41,601 nucleotides of DNA from RGIG8748 sp045646525 (lineage in GTDB: Bacteria > Bacillota > Clostridia > UMGS1810): assembly GCA_045646525.1 (NCBI GenBank), contig JAZRKX010000024.1, positions 1-41,601 on the forward strand, written 5' to 3'. Below the pieces are notes generated by a model. That model did no database searches and was not told the origin of the DNA. It saw only the letters and a list, made by a program, of their open reading frames with translations. A program made the translations under genes and the position numbers. Below, in pieces: positions 25,145 to 33,530 of the stretch (position 1 is its first letter; every line of letters begins with the position of its first letter).

Positions 25145-27667
25145 ATGAAGTTTAAAAAAATCGTTTCTGCAAGCCTTTGTGCTTTATATATGCTGGGTGC
25201 AATTACGGCAAACGCCGCCGTACTCGGAAGTGAAACCATAAAGCATGCCCGTCTTAATATAGGCGAGGGCGCCGTACTGGAAACCAATGTATTCTACGGC
25301 GACCAGTCGGGAGTAGGCAATCAGTCGGAATATTTTGTGGAGTACACTCCAAATACCAAGCTTAGACCCGTCCTTATAAATGAAGATATTTACGGCTACA
25401 ACACCGTATCGTCTGTAGCAAACAGTTTAATCGGAGGCGGTGCTCATCCCACGATGCTTATGAACTCCGACTTTTTTGCAATGAGTACGGGTATTCCGCT
25501 AAGCCATCAGGTAATAGACGGTATACTTACAGTAATGGATGCAAACGACATGGACGCCATAGGCTTTAACAGCGACGGAAGTGCATTTATATCACACCTT
25601 GGTCTTGGTGTAACTGTATTTACAGAAAATTCGCAGATAGAAATAGGTGCTGTAAACAAGCTTCGCCAGCCCTACGGAATATATATGTATACAGACAGAT
25701 TTTCAGCCACTACCAAAGCGGACACAAAGGGCATAAATGCAGTAATAGGCTCTGTAAAAGGAAGCCTTTCCATAGACAGTACCGTCCGCGGTGTGATAGA
25801 ATCCGTAACCGAGGATGATGGTGCAATACCTATCCCCGAGGGGAAAATCGTACTTTCGATAGATACAAATGCACCTCAGGAGCTGGTGGAAAGCTTAAAA
25901 GCTCTTAAAGAGGGCGACCATGTAGATATAAACATAGCCTTTGAGGGCGACAGCCGATTCAAAGATGCAACCCACATACTCGGTGTGTGGGGCGACAGGC
26001 TTATAAAAGACTCTGTAATTACAGAAAATGACGACTCTGCCGCACCCCGTACCGCCTTTGGCATAAAGGAAGACGGCACACTCATATTCTATGCTCTCGA
26101 CGGCAGAAATCCCGGACACAGCTATGGTGCACGGATAAAGACGCTTGCAAAGCGCCTTTTGGAGATAGGATGTGTGGATGCCGTAAATTTAGACGGCGGC
26201 GGTTCTACCACAATAGGTACAATATATCCGGGCAAGGACGGTTTTTCCGTTATCAATAAGCCTTCTGACGGCTCGGAAAGAAAGGTTTCCACTCTTATAG
26301 GTCTTATAAATACCGCACCGAAAACAAGCGTTGCCGATAAGCTCTTTATATATCCGTATACAGGCAACTACCTCGCAGGCGCCAAAGTGGATTTTGGCGT
26401 ATATGCAACAGACAAAAACTACTATAAAACGCCTTTACCCTCATCGCCCGTATTTACCGCCCCCGACGGTACAGAGTCGGACGGCAGAGGTATTACGCTC
26501 AAAGGCGACGGGGTTGCAACGGTATCTGTAAAGTCTGGCTCTCTTACCGCAAGCGTAGACATACCCTGCTACACCACCCCCACAGCCATAGGCATTGCAA
26601 ACAAAGCAAACGGAAACACCGTAACCTCGCTTAAGATGCAGCCGAAAGAGAGCATAGACTTAAATGCCTATGCCTTTGTAGGACACAAAAGCCTTTTTGG
26701 CGATGATACCTGCTTTGAATGGAAGTGCACAGGAAATATCGGCACAGTAACGGACACAGGCTATTTTACAGCCTCCGCAAACGACGCCGAGGGAAGTATA
26801 ACGGTAAGAGCAGGCGAATACACAAAAACCATACCCGTTAGCGTGCATACCAAAAGACCGTATGCAGATATAACCTTTGAAGAGGATGATGACGGTAATG
26901 TGACCGTAAACATATCCTCCGATGACCATGTTAAGATTACAGCATCGGACATCAAGGTAAGGCTGGACGGAAAAAATACCGATTTCAAATTTGAAAACGG
27001 CAAAATAAAGCTCTCGTTTACCGACGGCAAAACGCACAAAATAAGTGTAACCTCCAAGGGCGAGGACGGACACAACACTCTGGCAGGATACACAACAAAG
27101 GGCAAAAGCTATGATAATATCTTCTCCGATGTAAAGGAAAACCATTGGGCAAGAGACTATATTTCCTATATGAATAAATTCGGAGTGGTAAACGGAACTG
27201 TAGACGGGAATAAGACTTACTTTAAACCCTCAAACAATATAACAAGAGCGGAATTTTCGGTAATGATAGCAAACATGCTGTCTGTCCCCACAGAAGAATA
27301 TGCCGATTACAAAACAGGCTTTGCCGACGAGGGCTCAATACCCAAATGGTGCATAAACCACATTAAAGCGCTAAACAGCATGGGAATAATAAGCGGTAAG
27401 GACGCAGGCGGAAAAACCGTGTTTGATGCCAACGCCACCCTCACAAGAGCCGAAGCGTCAACAATAATATACAGAATTCTTCCCAAAAAGTTAGAAACAA
27501 AAGAAATCCGATTTTCCGACAGCGCCTCCATACCGTCATGGTCGGAGGATGCGTTCAAAACGCTGGCATCTATAGGAATACTAAACGGCTATGATGACGG
27601 CAGTATAAAACCCAAAAACAAGGTTACAAGAGCAGAAGCTATAAAACTCATATACGGAATTTTTTAA
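25145..27667 (+). CDS. SLH-anchored phosphodiester glycosidase (NAGPA domain) protein
   Basis: 840 residues from ATG at 25145, six bases after GAGGTG (an in-frame ATG at 25103 lacks a ribosome site and would spoil the signal peptide). Signal peptide about 1-25. The phosphodiester glycosidase domain (DUF2233) ends with APRTAFGIKEDGTLIFYALD and CVDAVNLDGGGSTT (about 300-356). Ig-like or beta-rich linkers follow, then three SLH repeats (about 658-712, 721-775, 790-840). It probably cleaves a sugar phosphodiester in the wall or a surface polymer. It stands alone, next to the phage cassette. Confidence 0.88.
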   Translation: MKFKKIVSASLCALYMLGAITANAAVLGSETIKHARLNIGEGAVLETNVFYGDQSGVGNQSEYFVEYTPNTKLRPVLINEDIYGYNTVSSVANSLIGGGAHPTMLMNSDFFAMSTGIPLSHQVIDGILTVMDANDMDAIGFNSDGSAFISHLGLGVTVFTENSQIEIGAVNKLRQPYGIYMYTDRFSATTKADTKGINAVIGSVKGSLSIDSTVRGVIESVTEDDGAIPIPEGKIVLSIDTNAPQELVESLKALKEGDHVDINIAFEGDSRFKDATHILGVWGDRLIKDSVITENDDSAAPRTAFGIKEDGTLIFYALDGRNPGHSYGARIKTLAKRLLEIGCVDAVNLDGGGSTTIGTIYPGKDGFSVINKPSDGSERKVSTLIGLINTAPKTSVADKLFIYPYTGNYLAGAKVDFGVYATDKNYYKTPLPSSPVFTAPDGTESDGRGITLKGDGVATVSVKSGSLTASVDIPCYTTPTAIGIANKANGNTVTSLKMQPKESIDLNAYAFVGHKSLFGDDTCFEWKCTGNIGTVTDTGYFTASANDAEGSITVRAGEYTKTIPVSVHTKRPYADITFEEDDDGNVTVNISSDDHVKITASDIKVRLDGKNTDFKFENGKIKLSFTDGKTHKISVTSKGEDGHNTLAGYTTKGKSYDNIFSDVKENHWARDYISYMNKFGVVNGTVDGNKTYFKPSNNITRAEFSVMIANMLSVPTEEYADYKTGFADEGSIPKWCINHIKALNSMGIISGKDAGGKTVFDANATLTRAEASTIIYRILPKKLETKEIRFSDSASIPSWSEDAFKTLASIGILNGYDDGSIKPKNKVTRAEAIKLIYGIF

Positions 27668-27677
27668 TTATGGATGT

Positions 27678-27728
27678 AAAAAAGCGTTGCCTCAATATGC
27701 GAAATGCATATCGAGGCAACGCTTTTTT
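27678..27728. terminator. Bidirectional terminator between convergent genes
   Basis: AAAAAAGCGTTGCCTC pairs with GAGGCAACGCTTTTTT, with an inner ATATGC/GCATAT stem. A/T runs on both sides serve the glycosidase gene on + and rhaB on -. Confidence 0.9.
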
Positions 27729-27736
27729 ATTGTTTT

Positions 27737-29188
27737 TTAAAGCAAGGTTACATATCTTTCATATGCCTTGTCAAATCCGCAGTCGGCGGGCTCGTAGTGA
27801 ACTACATCAAAGGAATCTGCAATAATCTTTCTTGCTTCCTTTAAATCCTTGATTTCGCCTGCAGCTATAAGCTGAACTGCAACATTACCTGCAGCTGTAG
27901 CTTCGATAGGTCCTGCTATAACGGGAGTCTTGGTGGCATCTGCTGTCATCTGACAGAGGAAGCCGTCCTTGGTGCCGCCGCCTACCATGTGGATTGCCTT
28001 GAAGTCGCTTCCTGTGCAATCCTTTAAGCTGTTAAAGGTGTGTTTGTACTTGAGCGCAAGGCTTTCGTATATACAGCGTACCACTTCGCCGTCTGTCTCG
28101 GGTACTGACTGACCTGTCTTTTTGCAGTAATCCTTGATTCTCTGTACCTGATTGCCGGGAGGCATGAATACAGGGTCATCGGGGTCTATAAAGCACTTGA
28201 AAGGAGCAGCTTCTCTTGCCATCTTTTCCATATCGGCATAGCTGTAGTCCTTTCCGTCTCTCTTAAACTGACGGCGTGTTTCCTGTATAATCCAAAGACC
28301 TATTATGTTCTTTAAGAATCTTGTTGTATTGCCATAGCCTGTTTCGTTTGTTATATCAAGCTCGGCAGACTTTTCGCTTATGCAGGGTGACTTAAGCTCT
28401 GTGCCAAAAAGGCTCCATGTACCGCAGGAAATATATACAAAGCTGTCCTCAGATGCGGGTACTGCCGCAACGGCACTTGCTGTATCGTGACCTGCTACTG
28501 CTACAACGGACTTGGCATCTATGCCTATCTCCTCGCAGATATCGTCTGTAAGTACGCCAACTGTGGTGCCGGGGTCTACAAGATTGGGGAATATATCGCG
28601 CTTTAATCCAATCTTATCTATAAGCTCCCAGTTCCACTCTTTTGTGTGGGGATTAAGAAGTGCAGTTGTGGAAGCGGTACTCTTTTCGCCGTATACCTTA
28701 CCTGTAAGAAGATATCCGAAAAGCTCGGGCATCATAATGAATTTATCTGCAATTTCGTACATGTCATTTTCCAGCATTTTGTGAGCGAGAAGCTGATATA
28801 TGGTGTTAAATGTCATGTACTGAATACCTGTTTCATTGTAAAGCTCTTTGTCTGTCATGAGCTTTCTTACTTCTTCTATAGCCTTTTGGGTTCTGCTGTC
28901 GCGGTAGTTGTAAGGATTGGAAAGAAGCTTGCCGTTTTTGGCTATGAGAGCATAGTCAACACCCCATGTGTCCACACCGATGCTCTTAAAATCTACATCC
29001 TTTACCTTTCTTATACCCTGCTTAACCTCATGGAAAAGTCTTGCAAGGTCCCAATAAAATCCGCCGTTTAAGCTTACAGGCTCGTTGTCAAAACGATGCA
29101 CCTCTTCCAGTACGATTTTGCCGTTTTCCAGGCTGCCCAGTATTGCGCGGCCGCTGGAAGCACCGAAATCAAATGCCAATACTTTCAT
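27737..29188 (-). CDS. rhaB: Rhamnulokinase
   Basis: 483 residues from ATG at 29188, with GGAGGTAAC in front; longer in-frame starts have no ribosome site. FGGY-family sugar kinase: N-terminal LAFDFGASSGRAILG, GVDTWGVDYALI around 76-87, VVAVAGHDTASAVAAVPA, ISCGTWSLFGTEL and HMVGGGTKDGFLCQMTAD. These match rhamnulokinase rather than xylulo- or glycerol kinase. It phosphorylates L-rhamnulose. No rhamnose isomerase, aldolase, mutarotase or regulator is nearby, so it either acts with unlinked genes or on another deoxysugar. Confidence 0.88.
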   Translation of the reverse strand: MKVLAFDFGASSGRAILGSLENGKIVLEEVHRFDNEPVSLNGGFYWDLARLFHEVKQGIRKVKDVDFKSIGVDTWGVDYALIAKNGKLLSNPYNYRDSRTQKAIEEVRKLMTDKELYNETGIQYMTFNTIYQLLAHKMLENDMYEIADKFIMMPELFGYLLTGKVYGEKSTASTTALLNPHTKEWNWELIDKIGLKRDIFPNLVDPGTTVGVLTDDICEEIGIDAKSVVAVAGHDTASAVAAVPASEDSFVYISCGTWSLFGTELKSPCISEKSAELDITNETGYGNTTRFLKNIIGLWIIQETRRQFKRDGKDYSYADMEKMAREAAPFKCFIDPDDPVFMPPGNQVQRIKDYCKKTGQSVPETDGEVVRCIYESLALKYKHTFNSLKDCTGSDFKAIHMVGGGTKDGFLCQMTADATKTPVIAGPIEATAAGNVAVQLIAAGEIKDLKEARKIIADSFDVVHYEPADCGFDKAYERYVTLL

Positions 29189-29232
29189 AATTCTGTTACC
29201 TCCGTTATAACTACGTACTTTTCTTTGGATAC

Positions 29233-29261
29233 ATTCTACCACAGATTACTTTAAATAGCAA
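29233..29261 (-). promoter_or_regulatory. Promoter for rhaB
   Basis: On the - strand TTGCTA (29256-29261) and TAGAAT (29233-29238) with a 17-bp spacer, 44 bases before the start codon. Confidence 0.55.
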
Positions 29262-29290
29262 CAACAATTTTTATATCTTTGTACCCCCGT

Positions 29291-29324
29291 TTTACAAATT
29301 TCTACCCACCCTCTGTGTTACAAT
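29291..29324 (+). promoter_or_regulatory. Probable spoIIG promoter with 22-bp spacer
   Basis: TTTACA (29291-29296) and TACAAT (29319-29324) are 22 bp apart. The Bacillus spoIIG promoter is known for the same unusual 22-bp spacing, activated by Spo0A~P. A partial match to the reverse 0A box (TTCTACC against TTCGACA) lies in the spacer at 29300-29306. Confidence 0.55.
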
Positions 29325-29348
29325 AATCAGAGATAAAAGGAGCTGGTT

Positions 29349-30200
29349 ATTATAAGCACAATATACATAGATGTCCTTTTTTTTGTAAACCTTGCAATTA
29401 ACTTATCCATACTCATGTGTATGAAATGTATATTAAAGCTTCCGCTAAAACCCGTTCGCACACTTATCGGGGGTTCCGCAGGAGCCCTCTATGCCTGCCT
29501 TGTGTACATACTTAAGACAGATGCTCTGTCCTGTATTGCCATGCGGGTTTTGTTTGCCGCACTTATAGTAACCCTGGCGTTTGGCACGGGAAATATAATC
29601 TGTATCTTAAAGCGCACACTTGTATTTATAGCGCTTACGGTGGCTCTCGGTGTTGCCATGCTGGGTATACTCTACTTTACAGACCTTGGCATACGCCTTG
29701 GAGGTATTATAAAAGACGGCGTATTCTACTTTAACATACCTCTTCATTACATGATTTTCTGTATTCTCGGTGCATATGCTCTTATATTCATATCGGAAAA
29801 ACTGTTTAAAAAATCCGCAGCGAGAAGCTTTTCGAGGGTAAAAATCCACCATTTCGGCAAAGCGGTGGAGCTTACTGCGCTTGTAGACACAGGCAACATG
29901 CTCTCCGACCCCATATCGGGCAGAAAGGTACTTATAGCCGAGGCACATATGTTATCGCCTCTTTTTAGTTTCAGTATAGAAAACATATTAAAGGACAGCT
30001 TTGAAAATGCTCATCTTCCAGAGGGTTTCCGCCTTATACCCTACTCATCCATAGGCAAAAAGGACGGACTTCTTGCGGCGTTTGTGCCCGATAAAGTGGA
30101 GATAGACTCCAGAAAGGCAGACAATATCATAACCGCCGTATTTGACGGCGCCCTGTCTGGCAGCGGCGACTACAATGCACTTATAGGACCTGATATTTGA
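29349..30200 (+). CDS. spoIIGA: Sporulation sigma-E factor-processing peptidase SpoIIGA
   Basis: About 283 residues. The homologous N-terminus TIYIDVLFFVNLAINLSI extends upstream of the first ATG (29415) without a stop, so the start must be earlier. AAAAGGAG (29335-29342) sits 6 bases before ATT at 29349 or 9 before ATA at 29352; no ATG, GTG or TTG is available there. Five membrane helices, then an aspartic-protease domain with LVDTGNMLSDPISGRKV; D180 matches the catalytic D183 of Bacillus. It cleaves pro-sigma-E at the septum. sigE follows directly. Confidence 0.9.
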   Translation: MISTIYIDVLFFVNLAINLSILMCMKCILKLPLKPVRTLIGGSAGALYACLVYILKTDALSCIAMRVLFAALIVTLAFGTGNIICILKRTLVFIALTVALGVAMLGILYFTDLGIRLGGIIKDGVFYFNIPLHYMIFCILGAYALIFISEKLFKKSAARSFSRVKIHHFGKAVELTALVDTGNMLSDPISGRKVLIAEAHMLSPLFSFSIENILKDSFENAHLPEGFRLIPYSSIGKKDGLLAAFVPDKVEIDSRKADNIITAVFDGALSGSGDYNALIGPDI

Positions 30201-30214
30201 AAGGATATGATTTT

Positions 30215-30910
30215 TTGTTTAAGGAAAAGCTTATTAACATATTGCAGAAAATTTTCTGCGGAGAAATACACTACATAGGCGGTACCACTACCCTGCCTCC
30301 CCCACTTTCCAAGGAAGAAGAGGAACGTCTTATGGAGATACTTAAAACCAATCCCGAGCTTGTCCGCACAGAGCTTATAGAAAGAAACTTAAGGCTTGTG
30401 GTGTACATATCCAAAAAATTTGAAAACACGGGAATAAATATAGAAGACCTTATAAGCATAGGCACCATAGGTCTTATAAAATCCATAAACACTTTCAATC
30501 CCACTAAGAACATAAAACTTGCAACCTATGCCTCGCGCTGTATAGAAAACGAAATCCTTATGTACCTAAGGAAAAACAGCAGTCGCAAAACGGAGATATC
30601 CATAGATGAGCCCCTTAATGTAGACTGGGACGGAAATGAGCTTCTCCTCTCGGACATACTAGGCACGGACAACGATATAATACACCAGAACCTTGAAAAC
30701 GAGGTTGACAAGGAGCTTCTTACCATAGCCCTCGGAACCCTTACGCAGCGGGAAAGAAACATAATGGAACTGCGTTTTGGCATGAACAGGAAAGAATCCA
30801 AAACACAAAAAGAGGTTGCCGACATACTGGGCATAAGCCAGTCGTACATATCCCGACTGGAAAAGAAGATAATATCAAGACTCAAAAAAGAAATATCAAG
30901 ACTTGTATAA
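30215..30910 (+). CDS. sigE: RNA polymerase sporulation sigma factor SigE
   Basis: 231 residues from TTG at 30215, with AAAGGA 9 bases upstream; an in-frame TTG at 30197 overlaps the spoIIGA stop. The mother-cell sigma factor. An N-terminal pro-sequence (MFKEKLINILQKIFCGE) precedes HYIGGTTTLPPPLSKEEE, as in pro-sigma-E, and is the substrate of SpoIIGA. Region 2 has RNLRLVVYISKKF and IEDLISIGTIGLIKSINTF; region 4.2 ends with TQKEVADILGISQSYISRLE. sigG, often the next gene in Clostridia, is not here. Confidence 0.94.
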   Translation: MFKEKLINILQKIFCGEIHYIGGTTTLPPPLSKEEEERLMEILKTNPELVRTELIERNLRLVVYISKKFENTGINIEDLISIGTIGLIKSINTFNPTKNIKLATYASRCIENEILMYLRKNSSRKTEISIDEPLNVDWDGNELLLSDILGTDNDIIHQNLENEVDKELLTIALGTLTQRERNIMELRFGMNRKESKTQKEVADILGISQSYISRLEKKIISRLKKEISRLV

Positions 30911-30957
30911 ATTTCCATTTTTACGGGCATGATACAATCATAGAAAGGATGTTGTAT

Positions 30958-31191
30958 ATGCCCGAAAAAAAATTAAATGTTATAACACAACTTTTTTGCG
31001 CCTTTCAAAAGAAAAAATATGTATGTGACGACATAGTAACCGCCGCCGATAAGGTTATAGAAAACTATATATATTCCAAAAACAGGCTTATCCGAAAGAT
31101 ATATGCACCAAAGCGGGAAAAAAGAGCTTTAATCTGGTCTTCGATTCTGGCGGTCTCCTCTGTGTTAATATCACTTTTTATACTAAGGTAA
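30958..31191 (+). CDS. Small tail-anchored protein of unknown function
   Basis: 77 residues from ATG at 30958 (GAAAGG 9 bases upstream; an ATG at 30949 abuts that site). A basic, lysine-rich cytosolic part with two helices and two cysteines, ending in a single C-terminal membrane helix ALIWSSILAVSSVLISLFIL. No family recognised. It follows sigE by 47 bases and has GATACAAT 20 bases upstream, which might be a -10 element. Position after sigE hints at a sporulation role, but nothing in the sequence proves it. Confidence 0.6.
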   Translation: MPEKKLNVITQLFCAFQKKKYVCDDIVTAADKVIENYIYSKNRLIRKIYAPKREKRALIWSSILAVSSVLISLFILR

Positions 31192-31225
31192 AAAAGAAAT
31201 CCGATGTAAATGTCGGATTTCTTTT
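31192..31225. terminator. Bidirectional terminator
   Basis: AAAAGAAATCCGA and TCGGATTTCTTTT form a 13-bp stem with an 8-base loop. It ends the sigE-side transcript and the mtaB transcript. Confidence 0.85.
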
Positions 31226-31228
31226 CTG

Positions 31229-32518
31229 TTACTCGCCTATAATATAATCTTTTTCCGCTTTTTTAAGAACAACGTCCCTGAACTTGCCCGATATGTCTTC
31301 AGCACTTTTCATACGCACCTTGACATAATTTGTCATGTGTCCCTCGTATATTCCGTCTGATACCTCCTGTTCAAAAAGGACGCTCGCGGTCTTACCTATC
31401 TGCGACTGGAGGTATTGCTTCTGTGTTTTTTTGAGAGCGGATATAAGAATCCTGCTCCTTTGCTCCTTTTGTGCTTTGGGCACCTGATTTGGAAATGTAT
31501 CTGCTTTTGTGCCCTTTCTGTTGGAGTAGGCAAACACATGTGCGTCGGCAAAGCCTATTCCCACCGCAAAATCAAGAGACTCTTTAAACTCTTCCTCAGT
31601 CTCCCCCGGGAAGCCGACCATGATGTCGGTGGCTATGGCGGGATTGTCAAAATACTTTCTTACAAGCTCAACACCCTTTGCATATTCCTTTGCGGTGTAT
31701 TTTCGGTTCATGCGTTTAAGGGTTTCCTCGCATCCGCTCTGGAGGGCTATATGGAAGTGATTGCACATTTTATCTATCTTTGATATTTCTTTTACAAATT
31801 CCTCGGTAAGAAGCCTTGGCTCAACCGAACCCAGACGGATTCGCTGTATTTTATCTATCATAGATACCTCTTTTATTACATCAAGAAGCGATACTGTCTT
31901 TAAATCCTTGCCGTAGGAAGCCAAATGGATTCCCGTAAGGACAATTTCGGAAAATCCGCTCTGTGAAAGCTCTTTTACCTCATCTATTATGCTTTCCATA
32001 CTTCGGCTTCGTACAGGACCTCTGGCATAGGGAATTATACAGTAGGTACAAAATTCATTGCACCCGTCCTCTATTTTAACAAACGCTCTGGTGCGCGAGC
32101 TGTATGAACCCACCTTAATTTCTTCATACTTTCTCTCTTTCATTATGTTTTCTACGCACACCATCTTGTCCTCCGACTCCATGGCTTTTTCGCATAGCTC
32201 TACAATACGGCTTCTGTCCTTTGTGCCAAGAACAAGAGACACACCCTCTATGGCTGATATCTTCTCGGGTGCAACCTGAGAATAACATCCCACAACGGCT
32301 ATGAATGAATCGGGGTTTAGCTTATTTGCGCGATTTATCATCTGTCTTGATTTGCGCTCACCCATACCCGTGACGGTACAGGTGTTTATGATGTATACAT
32401 CGCATATATCGTCAAAGGTCTTTACGGTGTACCCCGCGCTTTCGAACATTTTTGTCATTGCCTCAGTCTCGTACTGATTTACCTTACAGCCCAGAGTGGC
32501 AAACGAAACGGTCTTCAT
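31229..32518 (-). CDS. mtaB: tRNA t6A37 methylthiotransferase MtaB
   Basis: 429 residues from ATG at 32518 (MKTVSFATLGCKVNQYE), with AAGGAG upstream. A radical SAM methylthiotransferase that converts t6A37 to ms2t6A in ANN-decoding tRNAs. Domains: N-terminal UPF0004 with three cysteines for the second cluster (LGCKVN, INTCTVTG, VGCYSQ), the radical SAM motif CNEFCTYCIIP near 150, and a C-terminal TRAM domain. NQYETEAM and the lack of RimO/MiaB-specific sequence favour MtaB. It diverges from the HPr-like gene. Confidence 0.92.
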   Translation of the reverse strand: MKTVSFATLGCKVNQYETEAMTKMFESAGYTVKTFDDICDVYIINTCTVTGMGERKSRQMINRANKLNPDSFIAVVGCYSQVAPEKISAIEGVSLVLGTKDRSRIVELCEKAMESEDKMVCVENIMKERKYEEIKVGSYSSRTRAFVKIEDGCNEFCTYCIIPYARGPVRSRSMESIIDEVKELSQSGFSEIVLTGIHLASYGKDLKTVSLLDVIKEVSMIDKIQRIRLGSVEPRLLTEEFVKEISKIDKMCNHFHIALQSGCEETLKRMNRKYTAKEYAKGVELVRKYFDNPAIATDIMVGFPGETEEEFKESLDFAVGIGFADAHVFAYSNRKGTKADTFPNQVPKAQKEQRSRILISALKKTQKQYLQSQIGKTASVLFEQEVSDGIYEGHMTNYVKVRMKSAEDISGKFRDVVLKKAEKDYIIGE

Positions 32519-32551
32519 TATATATAAACTCCTTAATTTTAGTATGTTTTT

Positions 32552-32579
32552 ATTATACACTACTTACAAATTTTTGCAA
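32552..32579 (-). promoter_or_regulatory. Promoter for mtaB
   Basis: On the - strand TTGCAA (32574-32579) and TATAAT (32552-32557), 16-bp spacer. Confidence 0.65.
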
Positions 32580-32595
32580 TAGCATTTAAAAATAA

Positions 32596-32624
32596 TTGAC
32601 TTGAGTTTACCCAGGTAGTATAAT
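32596..32624 (+). promoter_or_regulatory. Promoter for the HPr-like gene
   Basis: TTGACT (32596-32601) and TATAAT (32619-32624), 17-bp spacer; near consensus. GGAGG lies before the ATG. Confidence 0.8.
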
Positions 32625-32662
32625 GTATATGAAAAATATTTCAGTATTGGAGGAATATAGTA

Positions 32663-32890
32663 ATGAAAACATTTAATATCATTTTAAATTCTATTAACGA
32701 TGTAAAGAACTTTGTAAATATCGTCAATAAATACGATTTCGATATAGACCTTATATCCGATCGTTATGTTGTAGATGCTAAGTCTATAATGGGCATTTTC
32801 AGTCTCGACCTCACCAAGAAAATCACTGTGGAAGCTCATACAGAAGATGCAGATGCATTTGCAAGTGAGCTTGCTCCCTACCTTGTTTGA
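32663..32890 (+). CDS. HPr-like protein lacking the phosphorylated histidine
   Basis: 75 residues. The HPr fold is recognisable from FNIILNS at the start, DAKSIMGIFSLDL (the Ser46 region; serine at 41 here) and KITVEAHTEDADAFASEL. The loop that normally carries His15 and Arg17 (GIHARPA) reads INDVKNF, with aspartate in place of histidine, so it cannot accept phosphate from enzyme I in the usual way. It may act through the serine site, like Crh, or only as a binding domain. Single gene with its own promoter and terminator. Confidence 0.8.
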   Translation: MKTFNIILNSINDVKNFVNIVNKYDFDIDLISDRYVVDAKSIMGIFSLDLTKKITVEAHTEDADAFASELAPYLV

Positions 32891-32911
32891 TATTTTAATG
32901 TATTTACCAAG

Positions 32912-32945
32912 GACGCGGCTGAAATATCAGTCGCGTCGATTTTTT
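32912..32945 (+). terminator. Terminator after the HPr-like gene
   Basis: GACGCGGCTGA and TCAGTCGCGTC pair (one G-T) around AATA, followed by GA and T6. DUF4364 begins 14 bases later, so some read-through is likely. Confidence 0.75.
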
Positions 32946-32958
32946 AAGGAGGTATAAT

Positions 32959-33516
32959 ATGGACTTTACATACATTCCCACAGAATACGAAATCAAGCTC
33001 ATGGTGTTATATACTGTGGCAAATCTTAAGATTCCGTCAAGCTACACCATGATAGACTATGTTATATCCTCCTGTGCCAATGTAAACTACTTTGAACTCG
33101 AAAGATATATAACAGACCTTATGGATACAAAAAACCTCACAGACTACGAGGCAGACGACCAAAGATACTATAGCGTTACGGAACAGGGCGAAGAAACTCT
33201 GGGCTTTTTCTCGGGTAAAATCCCAGGAAGCATAAGGCTTAAGCTAAATGATAAGATACAGGAAATAAACCTTGAAAACGCCCGCGGAAATAAACTCTTT
33301 GCCGACTATTTCCCCATAAATGAAAACGAATACACCGTTAAATTTTCCATGGAGGAAAACAATACCGTAGTATTGAATTTTGAGCTTTATGCAGGCTCCA
33401 AACAGCGTGCCATGGAAATGTGCAAGTATCTTAAGAGGGAAACCTCATCTTTCTACAAGATGCTGATGCATACATTGGACGAGGGTATAAATGCCATGAA
33501 TGAAAAAGAAAACTGA
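32959..33516 (+). CDS. DUF4364 family protein, winged-helix type
   Basis: 185 residues, AAGGAGGT before the ATG. The N-terminal 80 residues look like a winged-helix domain (YEIKLMVLYTVANL, a recognition-helix region around YFELERYITDLM, and YYSVTEQGEETL as wing), and the C-terminal part is alpha/beta. This matches DUF4364, a clostridial family of unknown role that may be a transcription regulator. The next gene starts 14 bases downstream. Confidence 0.78.
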   Translation: MDFTYIPTEYEIKLMVLYTVANLKIPSSYTMIDYVISSCANVNYFELERYITDLMDTKNLTDYEADDQRYYSVTEQGEETLGFFSGKIPGSIRLKLNDKIQEINLENARGNKLFADYFPINENEYTVKFSMEENNTVVLNFELYAGSKQRAMEMCKYLKRETSSFYKMLMHTLDEGINAMNEKEN

Positions 33517-33530
33517 TACAGGGTGATAAT

